Made by a program: the position numbers and the translations under genes. Shown one piece after another: positions 1-11,700 of a DNA stretch of 64,000 nucleotides. The first letter of the stretch is position 1. Each line of letters starts with the position of its first letter. Source of the stretch: Phycomyces nitens (taxonomy: Eukaryota; Mucoromycota; Mucoromycetes; Mucorales; Phycomycetaceae); NCBI GenBank assembly GCA_022702545.1, contig JAHRBC010000004.1:2170001-2234000 (forward strand), written 5' to 3'. Under the pieces are notes generated by a model. It had not been told where the DNA came from. It ran no database searches and saw nothing but the letters and a program-made list of their open reading frames with translations.

Positions 1-353
1 AGGTCTGTGCACTTGTTCAAAAGGATTGAATTTTGTACAAGCAGGAACAAAAATTAGATGATCTGGTATTAAAAATATATCCCAGGTTCAGTATACTTGA
101 TAATGTTCTTATTATTATTTTTATTGAGTCTTATATATCTATGCATTTTATTTGCCATAGGAACTTGTTGAGGCAGCACCAAGAAGAACTTTTATGAAAC
201 TTATCGATGTAAGAGTCAATGGTGACACCAAATCGAAATGAATTCTTTTCTCTTTTTTCATTCATTGTTTTACAATTTTAGATGACCACTCAATATCTCT
301 GGAAGTATTGCATTAAGGATAGACCTAGCGATTAATAAATATTGTGCTTTTTG
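1..353 (+). CDS. 3' end of a gene, product unknown (partial)
   Basis: The gene starts before the window. A coding-like segment around 43-88 reads QEQKLDDLVLKIYP and ends at an AG/GT junction. A second segment begins after a pyrimidine-A-G acceptor at about 161 and reads ELVEAAPRRTFMKLID. It is followed by a GT-AG intron from about 209 to 281 and a last exon beginning MTTQYLWKYCIKDRPSD and stopping at 333-335. The final two exons join in phase, but the link between the first and second segments is not clean: the phase-correct junction gives a different, soon-terminated frame. The DDLVLKIYP stretch resembles the helix after the RING finger in RING1-type proteins, but that is too short to name the gene. 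Confidence 0.3.
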
Positions 354-3300
354 TTTACGACGAAAATGCGATAGCATTACTCAAGAAAATAGTTTGGCAT
401 TGGGAGGTTATTAGCAAAATAACTCGAATGTCCATCGGTCTGAAAAGTATACATACATGGTCAATCAAACTAATTATTCTGTCAATAATTATGAAAAACT
501 AATTGAGACTAGAACGATCTATCAATGTGTACTTGGACAAGTAAGGCCATAGACTTATACGTGGTCTGGAGTAAGATATCTGTGATTCAATCTCGTTTCT
601 TTGTACTCCTTTGAAATATGCTTTACTCAGTTTCTTGGATTCTGTTATTAATTTAACATGACTAAAGCACAAAATGCTCAGGTTTACAAGATTCTTTGAA
701 AGCTTTCACATTTAAGAAATGGGGTCATAATTGCATTCGACATGAGCGGAGGAAATGTTTTAGATATTGGCAGGTACAGAAACACACTACCTTCAACAAC
801 CTCTTGAATTCTCATGAAATGTCGGGAAATTAGATTTGTCGCTGAAAAGGAACATTTTAGAATACAAAAGCTGCTGACGCTCAGAGAGAAATAAAAAAGT
901 GGATATTTTTTTCTTTTGGACAGTAAGATAAATAGGATCAGACTTTGTTTGAATTGGAACATTCAATAGACCAATACACAGAGATATATGTTTGTGCAAA
1001 AGCTATTAGTAAAACTTTTCGCAAAATGACCATTAATTCATGTGTAGCTCTTGAAAAATCTTTACTGTCTAAATAACGTATTTACAAGGGCTATGATTTT
1101 TACAATGATGTAGATAATTATGGAATGTGATATGGATTGGTGAGACCATTCTTGTTCTCTTTACAAATATTTGTAATCATATTTAGAGTGAGTCTAATGA
1201 AAAGTTTCATCCAGACTGCTTTACTCAAAAAGTAAAAGGAAATAAAGGTTTTATTATGGTCTTGAGATGTAAATGGTTAGGAGGGCTTAGGCTACTTGTT
1301 GTGTTGGATGGCAACATTAATATTGAAAAACAGGTACATGTTTTGATAGACTATCTTTTGTTATTCTGCAACAATATTTCTAATGTTTGTAATTGCGGAT
1401 ACTTGTATCAAGAATACAGCGAACCATCTCACAATGCAGCAACTTAAGAAATGTATAAAAGTAATCTGGCTTGAAAGTCTTGGACCTCTCACCCAATAAC
1501 CCATGCCTGAGCCATATAGAAACCATTTAGAGTATTTTCAATGATCTTTTTGAAATGAAGCCTCATAAGCTCACCAATCTGAACGGGTTGAAAGACGCTT
1601 TACAAGAAAAAATGGAAAATGGCGGTAATAGATATTTGTAATAAATTACCGTATTTACATGTATGATCGGTCGGCTGTCCTCAAGGAAAATAAATTCACC
1701 CGTTACTTGTAAAATATAATATCTATATATTTTTTACTGTAAGTTTAATACTTTAAAGAGTACACTCTACGAATTTCGAGAATCTTCGTGTGCTTTATAC
1801 ATTTTACTGAATGATTAAAGGTACAAGAGTTTTCATCTTTTGTTGGATATTAGTATCCTAAATTATTTGGTATTGGCCATGTATTGCTTTTTAGGCGAAA
1901 CCTTCGCGAGTACACCAGGTTCTATAAAATCGAAAAATCCAAAAGGTATGTAATCCTATATATATGGTAAGCAAAGCTGAGACATGGCTGGATAAAGAAA
2001 AAACAATATATCAGGTAAAGATATTAACTGAGATTTGTGTATATCGAGGTTAGTATGAAAAGTTAACCGATACATATTAATCTGATACTATAGGTCTTAT
2101 ATAATCTCAGGATTCTTCAGACACTTGTATTATATATCTTTATATCCCACCAGATCTAATTTCTTTACCTCTATGATATTATTCGTACCAACTTGTTTTA
2201 ATAATCCTAATTGTTGTTACTTTTATAAAATAAAAGATCTGACTGTAGACAATGCTCAATATCTTTTGAATTTATGACACAATCCTTTCAAAGCATGCCA
2301 GAAAGAAGAAGCGTTTTTTTTTTAAAAAAAAAGAGTGAATTATTATAAGCATACTTGCTCATAGGTAAAGGGTCTCTGAATACTAAACCAAATAGATCAT
2401 GGTTGAATAGTCCATGTTAGTAGATATTGTATAGCCAATGTTGCAAAGCCATCTCTTAATACTTGCAGGACAACCTCGAGTCTATAACGTCTTGTGGAAA
2501 TATCAAAAAAAAATGTTAATTAAAAAATAGGGGTGTCTTGGCGATGATACTTTGAGAAAGTTTTTTTTTTAAAAAAAAAACTCATTAGTTTTTACTCGCA
2601 GGACGATCGAGTAACTCCTTTGCATGCAGTCTCCCTAAAGTAATGAACAATTTCAATATTCACCGTATAAACTAACTTTATCATTGTACTTTACCTCTAT
2701 TTGATCTATACAACTTTTTTATTGGCAGGCAGGCAACTCTCTTGTTTAAACAGACATTCTCTTTTATCCTTTATAAAGTCCAAGGCCCAGCTCTTTATTA
2801 TCTCTTGGATTTGAACCTTTTGCCATAGGCCCAAGCCAAGTCTACAAAGATTCAGTATGGTTGAGACCTGGGGTATTTTGGCGACCACACCCCTACCGCC
2901 ATATTTTGTCACATTTATTTTCAGCCCTTGCAGACTTTGAAACGAGACAAGGACCAGTTTTTGTCTTTAGTATTCAAGCTTGCTATCAAAAGGTTCTTTC
3001 AAATGTGCAAAAATAGGATACATTTTGCTAATAGATTAATATGAGCATACTGGCTAAAAAGTGTTTATATATCCTTTTAGCAGCTCAGTCTCTCCTGTCT
3101 GCACAAGTCCTCCCCCCACAAAAAAAACAATTGTCGATTGTGTGTCTCGAGAGACAGTCGTTGGTTTGCCAGTGGATCTCAAACTATTATGATCTCATTA
3201 CAATGCCATTAATCGCGCTCATTAAGGATCATTAGCGAATGGAGTAGCCAGAATTTGCTTTTGTATAGCATTTAAAAAAATTAATATGTGATTTTGGATG

Positions 3301-3754
3301 AGAATAGAAATAGTATTGATACTCTTGGCATTGTGTGGACGCAAGGGTATTGTAGGGATCCATCGGTTGTGCTACTCGAAACTATATACAGAAATCATAT
3401 CAGAAATCGACCAGGATTCTGTTTTGGTATGGTGTGCAACCAAAACTCAGAACCTTGTACAAGATCTTGGGGTTTTAAAGATACGTACGTAGGGACGCCA
3501 AAGAATAAGAACCAGTGAATCCCCATCATCATCATCTCTGGATCTCTATAGGTTTGAACCCTTTGAATATCCTATCCCTCTGTCTTACTGGCCCATCCAG
3601 CCCGAGCCATTTGGCAAACGGCCAATTTGCCCCCAGTACTTTTGTTCTCACTCTTGGTCGGGCCATCAACTCAAAGGGACCGGCTCTTCAAGAGGGTGAG
3701 AACCTATCATTTTTGCCCTTCTTCTTTCTTTCTTTCTTCTTCTTCTTTTACAGT
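354..3754. other. AT-rich intergenic region with transposon relic
   Basis: About 3.4 kb without a convincing intact gene. It holds a decayed Tc1-like transposase (about 1185-1640, listed separately) and two nearly identical T-run/A-run palindromes at 2314-2332 and 2561-2580. Short open frames at 2706-2912 and 3041-3518 have no recognisable motif or splice continuity. The last 150 bp before 3755 are pyrimidine-rich (TTTCTTTCTTCTTCTT), typical of a fungal promoter or 5' UTR for the dehydrogenase downstream. Confidence 0.5.
1185..1640 (+). pseudogene. Decayed Tc1/mariner-type transposase fragment
   Basis: Translation in one frame gives a stretch ending in FIMVLRCKWLGGLRLLVVLDG then NINIEKQ. This lines up with the Tc1 family block around the second catalytic aspartate (typically VMVWGC..G.G.L..IDG.MN.EKY). 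About 80 bp further on, QEYSEPSHNAAT followed by SWTSHPITHA and FRVFSMIFLK corresponds in order to the QQDNAP.HTA / WPAQSPDLNPIE.LW..LK block carrying the last catalytic residue. At least five in-frame stops interrupt the second half, and key aspartate and asparagine residues are changed. The copy is dead. No terminal inverted repeats or TA target duplication were found by eye. Family placement rests on the order of the blocks, not on an alignment. Confidence 0.6.
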
Positions 3755-5198
3755 ATGCCAAAAGTGCTTGTCACGCGTGTCCTTCCTCCCCAGACCCAAG
3801 CGCGTCTCGAGAGCCAGTCTTTTGAATTGATCCAATGGAAGAAAGACTGTGCCATGCCACGCAAGGACCTGCTTGATCAAATAAAGGGCAAGATATTCTA
3901 TATACTGGCCTATTAAACAGCCACTGCACACCATATCAAAACCTATTGGATATTAATGGCTGTATCTGTAGGAGTGGATGCCTTGATTTGTCTCTTGACC
4001 GATCGCATAGATGATGAGCTTTTGGACGCAGCTGGTAAGATCCTTTTTTTATATATATACAAAAGACATCCAAGTTTGTTCCCATTTGGCTGTCTGTCTA
4101 GTATTTCCGGATAATTCATAAACTAAGAAAAATGTTATCACAGGTCCCCAACTCAAGGTGGTCGCTACCATGAGTGTAGGCTATGACCATGTAGACGTAC
4201 CTGCATTAAAGAAACGCGGCATTCCTCTCGGATATACCCCCAATGTACTTACTGATGCCACAGCTGACTTGACCGTCTTGCTGACCATGGGAGCCGCCCG
4301 TCGTATGAAGGAGGTAAGTCTATAGAGACTATATAAGACGCATGCTGAATACAATGTGTAGGGTATCATTGCCGCCGAGACAGGAGAGGTAAGCCGAGAA
4401 AAGACAAAAGAGAAAAGGACATATTAGTTTAATACGATTTAGTGGAGAGAGTGGCGCCCAACATGGTTGTGTGGATCCCAGTTCAGCAACCGAACTCTGG
4501 GCGTGGTTGGACTGGGTCGTATTGGTGAGGCAGTTGCCCATCGTCTCAAAGCATTTGGAATCAGCAAAGTATTGTATTGTGGTCGAAGCGAAAAGGTCGA
4601 GGCTGGCAAGCGTGTAGGGGGTGAATTTGTATCCTTTGATCGTTTACTGGCAGAGTCGGATTTTGTTACTGTCTGCTGTGCTCTCACCAAAGATACCAAG
4701 GACCTCTTTGATTATGCTGCATTTTCAAAAATGAAGAAATCTGCGGCAAGTATCCTTTTTCTTCTTTACAGACTCAAAACTATACTTGTATATTGACTAT
4801 TCTCTAGATCTTTGTAAACACTGCAAGAGGTGGTATTGTCCAGCAAGATGATCTTGGTAAGTCTCTATAGTATCCATGGTACACTTGATGTGATTACTCA
4901 GACTTGTCATTGGACATACAATAGTGCGTGCACTAGAAGAGGGTTTGATCGCTGGTGCAGGTCTCGATGTCACCACCCCAGAACCATTGCCTTTGGATAA
5001 CAAGCTTCTCAAACTCCCCAACTGCATTGTGCTTCCTCATATTGGTGAGTAAATACCATATTTAAAACAATCACTAAATCCATGTGTGTTTTAGCGAGTG
5101 CAACCAACGAGACACGCGAGAGAATGGCCGACATGTGTGTCGATAATGTCTTGGCAGGACTCGGCGGCCAAGTCTTACCTTTCTCTGTTTCAGAATAA
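3755..5198 (+). CDS. GRHPR: Glyoxylate/hydroxypyruvate reductase (D-2-hydroxyacid dehydrogenase)
   Basis: Cytosolic or mitochondrial NAD(P)H-dependent reductase converting glyoxylate to glycolate and hydroxypyruvate to D-glycerate. Eight exons: 3755-3887, 3972-4034, 4144-4313, 4362-4388, 4443-4745, 4808-4856, 4925-5044 and 5095-5198. They sum to 969 nt, a 322-residue protein of normal family length. Visible landmarks in order are MPKVLVTR at the N-terminus, [10 protein letters not shown], the WLCG segment before the Rossmann motif [13 protein letters not shown], an Arg in YCGRSEK consistent with NADPH preference, the catalytic Arg in NTARGG, the Glu in [10 protein letters not shown], and the catalytic His in LPHIGSAT. 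The protein follows animal GRHPR closely, more so than yeast Gor1. Introns 1 and 5 use GC instead of GT donors. The gene ends 105 bp from the convergent SFT2 stop codon. Confidence 0.93.
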
Positions 5199-5303
5199 AA
5201 ACATCCTATATATTACCTCTATGTTTTGTAGATATAATATATATGTGTGTGTGTATATGTATTTTCCCATATTTTTTTTTCACTTGTAAATTATAAGAGT
5301 GTA

Positions 5304-6301
5304 TTAAATCGAAGTTACGCAGCTTCCAAACACACGACGGATCATTTCTCGGCCGTATGGAATGTAGCTTGCTCTATTTGCAGAAAAAAAATAGAGAGAG
5401 ATCAGTGAATAATAAATATTCAAATATCATCCACCACCAAACTAGCTCAACTTACGAGTACCACACCAGAGCGCCAAATTGAACAATAACCAGGACAATT
5501 GAGAGAACGAATACTTTGAGCTATGTTTTGTTTGCAAGATTGTTCCAATGAGAATCCCAGTATTAATAATACCATTCCATATTCTTCTTTTTTTTAAAGC
5601 TTACGGTTATGGAAAGCACAAGAGTCAGGACGAGTAAGGTCAGGTATGTGGTAGTTGCCCAGAATCGAACTGATTAAGCAAAGTACATTTAAATCCGAGA
5701 AGATCAGTCTAATTTCACTTTTTAGAATGGCCGGTTTACCTGGTGCAAACATTGTCTTGATTTGCTTGGGAATACCAATTATGAATGTCAAACTAGAGCC
5801 GAGAACACATCAGGGTAAATATACCATTATAAATCCCCATGTCTTTGATTACCTGAACAGAGATATCAAGTTGCCAATTGTATACAGGATAGCAAACCCA
5901 GTGATATTTAGTGTCAAGAGCATCAACGTAGACTACAAAAGGTGTCCAAGAATATTTATAGAATGGATTTCTAAGCATATGCCATTGCATTTTTTGTCAA
6001 TCGTCCTTTTGTTTTGCTTTACCAAAATGGAGATGAGCATGCCAACAACAAAGCTAGAATTCACAAGACTCATTAGCCAATTGCCGTTGCATAATTCACA
6101 GGCAATCCTGAAAACCAATAAAAACTCTCTTACCATGAACCAAATGCATAGAGTCGCTGCATTTTGGTCAACCCACAAAACTTCCAGTTGCCTTTAAATA
6201 CACGTAAGAATACAGATAGAATTCGGTTTATCCACAGGTCATTTACCGTCGTCCATGACGCCTTGGTCACTGAAATCTGCCGAGAAGAAGCCAAACGCCA
6301 T
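5304..6301 (-). CDS. SFT2: SFT2-type vesicle transport membrane protein
   Basis: Small four-helix Golgi membrane protein of the Got1/Sft2 family, involved in endosome-to-Golgi traffic and fusion at the Golgi. Eight small exons on the minus strand (6301-6247, 6191-6134, 6053-6023, 5932-5853, 5792-5740, 5669-5605, 5520-5456, 5373-5304) total exactly 477 nt, a 158-residue protein. Landmarks: N-terminus MAFGFFSADFSDQG; GLTKMQRL before the first membrane helix (SCFVVGMLISIL); GFAILYTIGNLISL; the family block IPKQIKTMFAP; then two further helices; and the signature IVQFGALVWYSASYIPYGR near the C-terminus. Seven introns of about 55-85 nt in under 1 kb are dense but all are phase-consistent GT-AG. 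It shares a 301-bp divergent intergenic region with the rRNA methyltransferase gene. Confidence 0.88.
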
Positions 6302-6602
6302 TACTTTTGAGATTATAAAAGAAAAGAAGAAAGAGTTGCAAAGGGTAAAAGGTGTCTGTGTGAAAAATATAAATGTAAAAAGGGGGACCTGCTTTTTTTT
6401 TCTTTTTTTTTTGGTAGCTATTTTATTTGGCCGTTGATTTTCTCAAGCTTAAACGGCTCTTGCACAATTGACAATCCATTTTGTGCTCAATACCAGCCAA
6501 AAGAAAAAAACCAAACGCCGTCAGAAACATACTGAGCCTTTGTTTCAATCTTTTTATTTATTTATTTATAATTTATTGTTATTGTTTTATTGATTAGCCC
6601 AA
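6302..6602. promoter_or_regulatory. Shared divergent promoter region, SFT2 / MRM2
   Basis: This 301-bp segment separates the start codons of two divergently transcribed genes, so both promoters must lie here. It contains T-rich tracts (6392-6414) and an ATTTATTTATTTATAATTTATTG stretch directly upstream of the methyltransferase start. No specific transcription factor site could be assigned. Confidence 0.5.
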
Positions 6603-7488
6603 ATGTCATTAATCTCTTTCATTCGACCAACTCATGTGGCAGCGTATTCAACCTCATCAAAAGGTTGGATGATGCGACAGGCTAAGGATCCTTATGTCAA
6701 GGCAGCCAAGGCCAATATGTACCGTGCCAGAAGTGCATTCAAATTATCACAGATCGATCAAAAATACAGGGTGATTCCACACGGAGGCGTCGTGGTAGAT
6801 TGTGGTGCTGCACCCGGGGGCTGGACTCAGGTTGCCGTAGCAAAGGCTCAGAAGAAAGGGCTTGTTGTCGCAGTCGATCTTTTGCCAATGGACCCTGTAT
6901 CTGGCGCACACTGCATAAAGGGAGACTTCATGTCTCTAAAGGTCCAAAACAAGGTCAAGGCATTGCTAGGTCGTCGCAAGGCAGACTTGGTCTGTTCAGA
7001 TATGGCACCTAGTTTTATGGGCAACCATATGGCTGACCATGCGAGATCCATGGTAAGACTATCAACCAAGACTGTCTAGACACAATAGACTCGAATACAT
7101 GCACATCTTATGCCTTGTAACCAACATGTCTTGATCTATTTGTAGGAACTGTGCGAATCTGCCCTCACTTTTGCACAGACCGTTTTAGCAACAAATGGAT
7201 GCTTTGTAGCAAAGGTAAGTCATTTCACATTGTTAAATAGCTTTGCTGATATATTTGAAGTTTCTGATGGGAGGCACCGAAGTGGAATTCAGGCGTAAAT
7301 TGCAGACTATGTTTTTAAAGGTAAAGCAAGAGAAGCCAGACGCATCACGGAAACAATCGACCGAAGGTTTCTTTGTTGCTCTTGGCTACCGTCCTCTGAA
7401 ACAAGCAGGAGAAGAATTAGAATGTGAAGACCAAGAGTATAAAGAAGAAGCAGATAAAGACGAATACAGCTTAAAGCAGAGTGTGTAA
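6603..7488 (+). CDS. MRM2: FtsJ/RrmJ-family rRNA 2'-O-ribose methyltransferase (mitochondrial, MRM2-like)
   Basis: SAM-dependent enzyme methylating the 2'-OH of a conserved uridine in the large-subunit rRNA A-loop. Three exons (6603-7052, 7146-7214, 7261-7488) total 747 nt, 248 residues. The first 20 or so residues are rich in Ser, Arg and Thr with no acidic residue, consistent with a mitochondrial targeting presequence. Landmarks: YRARSAFKLSQID carrying the catalytic Lys; the SAM-binding motif VVDCGAAPGGWTQVA; the catalytic Asp in DLVCSDMAPS; the second Lys in GCFVAKFLMGG; and the Glu in STEGFFVALGYR. This gives a complete K-D-K-E set. The C-terminal 25 residues are an acidic tail beyond the conserved fold. 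Length and presequence favour MRM2 over the cytosolic tRNA enzyme TRM7 or nucleolar SPB1. Confidence 0.9.
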
Positions 7489-7489
7489 A

Positions 7490-7540
7490 ATAGATAGATA
7501 AATAAATAGATAGATAAATAGATAATTAAATAAATATATT
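7490..7540. repeat. GATA/AATA tetranucleotide microsatellite
   Basis: Interrupted tandem run of TAGA/TAAA units immediately after the MRM2 stop codon. It probably lies in the 3' UTR. Confidence 0.85.
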
Positions 7541-7631
7541 TCGTTCCATCTCGTTGTATCATATCTCCATGTGTCTAGTAATTATATGAAAAAAAAGAAG
7601 GATGCCACTACTGAACTATGTTATATATATA

Positions 7632-8564
7632 TTACAATACAGGATGGCTGGGCCGTTTTTGATCTCGGGCATCTAGCCAGGCAGTAAACTTCTTGTCGAA
7701 TCCTTCCCATGAGCAGGATGAGCCTTGGTCAGTCGATTGACTGTCTTTCTTTGACCGATGAAACCATCGCTTGGATTTCTTGTGCTTTGTCTGATGAAGC
7801 AGCGGGAGAGAAGGAGACAGATTGAGGCTAGGACGGTCCTGGAGTGTGGATAGAGAAGATAATGCCGGCCGAGAGACGGAGGTCGAAAGAGGAGGTGTCA
7901 AGGGAGGCGGCAGCCACCCATCAGCTCGCTTTCGGACAGTCTCTGTTGCAGGATCTAGAGAGTAGACACTTGCCACTCGCTTGGACTCTAGAATGTCACG
8001 CATTGCGTAAAGAGCTACGGCTCGCACATGGCGCTGAGAATCTGGCTCCATCTGTGGCAGGCACTGGGTCAGGGTTGACCATTGGGCGTATACAGAGTCC
8101 AGGGGGTCATGTTTGGTTGAACATGAAGAGGAGGAGTGGACTAAACTCGGAAGTGAGTAGGTCGATGGCTGACGGTCTTCGAGGTGCTCTGTTAACGCTC
8201 TGTAGGCAGAGGGAACATGTGGGGACCATGGATCGACAATCATCGGATGGAAAGCTGAATTGGTGTCCAAACCATGCTGCTCACATGGCTGTAGCCAGCT
8301 AGGATCTCTTCTCTCCAAAGCATGTTCAAGGTCATGGACCCGGGCTGTTAGACGCTCAACAAGCTCATGAAGACTGTCCAGGGCTGCAATGGTGTCATGT
8401 TTGGACAGCTTGTTGTTCTTGGATCGTTTGCTGGTCGTACTGGTTGACTGGGGTCGCAAGGACAGAGTGGATTCGAATGAAAGGGGAGCTAGCATAGGGA
8501 AAGGGAAGAAGAGAGAGAGCAAGATGAACAAATTGATCCAAGACTCTAATAGGCAACATTCCAT
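7632..8564 (-). CDS. Low-complexity protein with short coiled coil, unknown function
   Basis: One long open frame ends at 7632. The first ATG is at 8564; an alternative ATG at 8495 begins MLAPLSFES. The CTATGCTAG just inside it could be an intron acceptor, so the true 5' end is uncertain. The protein is about 285-310 residues. A coiled-coil-like helix (DTIAALDSLHELVERLTARV and following) sits near the N-terminus. The centre and C-terminus are Ser/Pro-rich with a basic patch (KHKKSKRWFHRSKK), and the end is Trp-containing (CSWEGFDKKFTAWLDARD). No catalytic motif or known domain is recognisable. If the upstream ATG is used, the N-terminus has a hydrophobic segment (INLFILLSLFFPF) that could be a signal anchor, but the same DNA is pyrimidine-rich and could equally be intron or UTR. 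Confidence 0.55.
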   Translation of the reverse strand: MECCLLESWINLFILLSLFFPFPMLAPLSFESTLSLRPQSTSTTSKRSKNNKLSKHDTIAALDSLHELVERLTARVHDLEHALERRDPSWLQPCEQHGLDTNSAFHPMIVDPWSPHVPSAYRALTEHLEDRQPSTYSLPSLVHSSSSCSTKHDPLDSVYAQWSTLTQCLPQMEPDSQRHVRAVALYAMRDILESKRVASVYSLDPATETVRKRADGWLPPPLTPPLSTSVSRPALSSLSTLQDRPSLNLSPSLPLLHQTKHKKSKRWFHRSKKDSQSTDQGSSCSWEGFDKKFTAWLDARDQKRPSHPVL

Positions 8565-8731
8565 GCATGACAACAGGGCCAGTTACAGATGCAATACACT
8601 TCTTTCCTTTATTACATTAAACTGCCAACACACTGGACTATGTTTTTGTTTTTGGTAAAAGAACAAAAAAAGCAAATATTGTATGTGTAGAGGAGAGTAA
8701 GAAATGTGAATTTCTGGGGGTATTTGTATTA

Positions 8732-11700
8732 CTAAGGTCTATTTTCCTTGGACAGGAGGCCAACAGTGTTTAATTTACGCTTCTTTCGCATGGTCATTGG
8801 ATTCTGTTCTGGGCCAATCGACTGGTTTTGGTTCTTGCTTTGCAGAGGTAGTCGTGCCCTGGATATGTTGGTCTTTTTGTTTGATTTGCCCTTATTGGCC
8901 ACATCAGAGACCTCTTTTCTCTTTGACAGGTCGGTTTGCTCAGATGCCCTGAGGGGTGAAAAGGATATATTTTCCGAGTCACTATTAGGGGCCAAGGCAC
9001 TAGGTGTGCTCTCTACTGCGTCGACTGGATGGGTTGTGGCTAGCTTAGGGCTAGGGCTGCTGGCACATGGCTGTTCGCCAGTCTGTTCTTGTAGATTTCC
9101 ACGCGTTTTCTCAATAGCAACCGTTATTTTCTCTCGTAAAGTGTTTACATATCCCAACAGTCGATTTCTTTCCTCTTGCATCGTCATGGACTGGTACTGA
9201 CTCCAACTCATGGCCTCCTTCCAGCGCGCCTTGATGATGATTATGATAATGATGATGATTATGATAATGATGATGATTATTTTTATATATATATATAAAG
9301 GAGGACTCCCTGGCCTTTTGCTGCCAGATGGTCTACTCACTTCAAACTGTTCGGCCATTGTCTTGTACATGGTCAATTGTCTATGTGTCTCCTTTTCCCG
9401 TTCCTGAGAAAGGTCAATTGATAACCAAACGAAAATCCCAAAAATAATATGAAGAGACCCATTGCTTTTTCTTGTTGGCTCCAAGGACCTAGTCTTTTTA
9501 TCTACCTGCAATTGCCGGTCTATTGCCTTGGATGCCTCTTGAGACTGATCCTTGACCTTTGTTTTCAAGGCTGTCTGTGTCTATAAAAGCCACAAGGTTT
9601 GAGTGCAACCCCTTGTTGAATTAATACTGAAGCCACCACTTATTCTACTCTAAAATAAACTAGAATATACACCATGTGTACACATTACCCTTAGTTCCAT
9701 ATTTTGTCGTTGCAACATCTCCCTTTCCATTTGCCAACTTAGTTCAGCCTGAAAGTATCTCTCGGCTTTTTTAAGGGAATTATGTAGCCTTTCCTGGTTA
9801 CCAATTAATAATAGATATGCTTTAATAAACCGAGACACTAGTTTTTTTTTTTTTTTTAGGGTTTATCCAGCCTGGTCTCTACAGCTAATGTGTCTCTATT
9901 TACCTCTAGCCCATTTATTTCAGTCTCATACTGCCTCTCGAGGTCCCACCTTCGCTCAGCTTCTTTTGCTTCCACAAGCTTGTACTCGCGCTTGATGCCT
10001 GCTGATTTCAATTCGATTTCACGACAATGCCGTTGCATTTTATTGATCAGTCCATTTAGTTGATCTACATCAGACTGATAGGTGGTCTCGAGAGCCAATC
10101 GATCTTGATTGGACTTTATCTATTTAGACTTGAAATTCTAGTGAAATTCTTCAAATGTGGTAAATGTTCAAGAGAGGCTAGCATATTCTTCTAGTGATTT
10201 GTGTGTGTGTGTGTTTTCTTTTTCTTTTTCTTTTTGCTTGTGATACATCTGTGTTTGTTGGTACCATGTACCTCTCTATCCTGCATTTCCAATTGAAGGG
10301 TTTGCAACCGATAGTCTACTCTATGACGATCGAATCTTTCCTTGACTAGAATCCCGTTGGAATGAGCCAATTTCTGTAAAAGATACAACTGAAATTCTTT
10401 ACCGCGTTGGATAGAAACCAGACGAAGATCGTTTTCTAATAAAACACGCCCAAGATTGTGATCGCATCTTGTCAAGTTTAGTCTTGCTTCACAAAGCCTT
10501 TTGGAGGCTTCGACTTGGGACCTAGTAGAGAAGATTGCCTGTGGGAGTAGTTTTGAGAATATTATAGACGGCGTTGAATAGATTTTTACCTTTTTGTTTT
10601 TCTGGTAGACGGCTCGTAGTTGGTTCTCCAATCTCCTTTGCTTATCTTCCCATCCGGCCATCTGTCTAGTTTGGACTTTGAGATTATGTGAGATGCACTC
10701 CAGTTGGATCTCCAGTTGCTCTCTTTGGGTCTGTGAGATTAGCAAAAGAAATAGATTAATGGTATGCAGGCATGCATTTTGAGGTCAAACAAACTCGGTA
10801 GCAGGAATACCTTTTCGCTTAGATGGTCTCTTGAGGCCAGTGCGGCCCTCTGGCGATAGTACCTTGTCCTGACATCCGACTTGTTCTTTGAAGAGCAGGA
10901 CTTAACCCTCTGTAGGACCTGGGCAAATTCAAACAGATCAATGGTCTCTATCGAGTCTTTTGGATATTCCTACATGGCTATGGGTTTATTATTCATGAAA
11001 TGCATTTATGTTTATTATTCTAGACTTGCATCAAAGTGCATAAAGACAGTGGCCTGACTTGAACCAGAAAAATACTCTGAGAGAACATGTGTCAAGACAA
11101 AGGTTTCAGTTGAGATGTGACCCTGAAATCTTGGGTTCACTACACTTTCCACCAGGTCCCCTAGAGGCAATGTTTTGGAGTAAACTATTTTGAGAACACA
11201 GAAGAACCAAAAATATATTCATATATATATATATATCTTCATATATATATGAATATATATATATATATATATTCTTGCAAGGAGAACACTAGGCCTAATA
11301 ATAAAACTCAACTGATCTTGGCAAACGAGCGTGCAATTGAAGAGTCTGAGGATGCAGTAAGATGAAAGGGGTGGCAAAGGTCAGAAATCACCAGGTTTCC
11401 CATCACATCGGCTTCGTCTGTGATTCTCAGCTGGAGGACCCATGAATACCTCTGAGGCTGTTTGACCTTATTCCACACCTCAGCCAATCCCTTGACCCGT
11501 CTCATTGTGCAGTCCAGGCCGTTTTTCAAGGAAGCATCTAATAAAAGACAATAATTTTGGTCTTTTAGTTTTGGCTGGGGGAAGGGAAGGGAAGGAAAAA
11601 AAAACCAGGAACGGTTTTGGGACTTGCAATCGAGTGCTTGGTCAGTGCTTAAATCGTAGCACTTTGTGTCAGTAAAGCCGAGATAACTATAGGGTATATA

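Noticed and set aside
5655..6197. 180-codon plus-strand frame
   Set aside because: Antisense to the eight-exon SFT2 gene, which is family-supported and sums to a whole number of codons.
7844..8302. 152-codon plus-strand frame
   Set aside because: Overlaps the longer minus-strand frame and lacks promoter or splice support; both are low-complexity, so certainty is moderate.
8748..9200. 150-codon plus-strand frame opposite the coiled-coil gene
   Set aside because: It is the antisense of the coding C-terminal exon, which has better codon continuity and splice sites on the minus strand.
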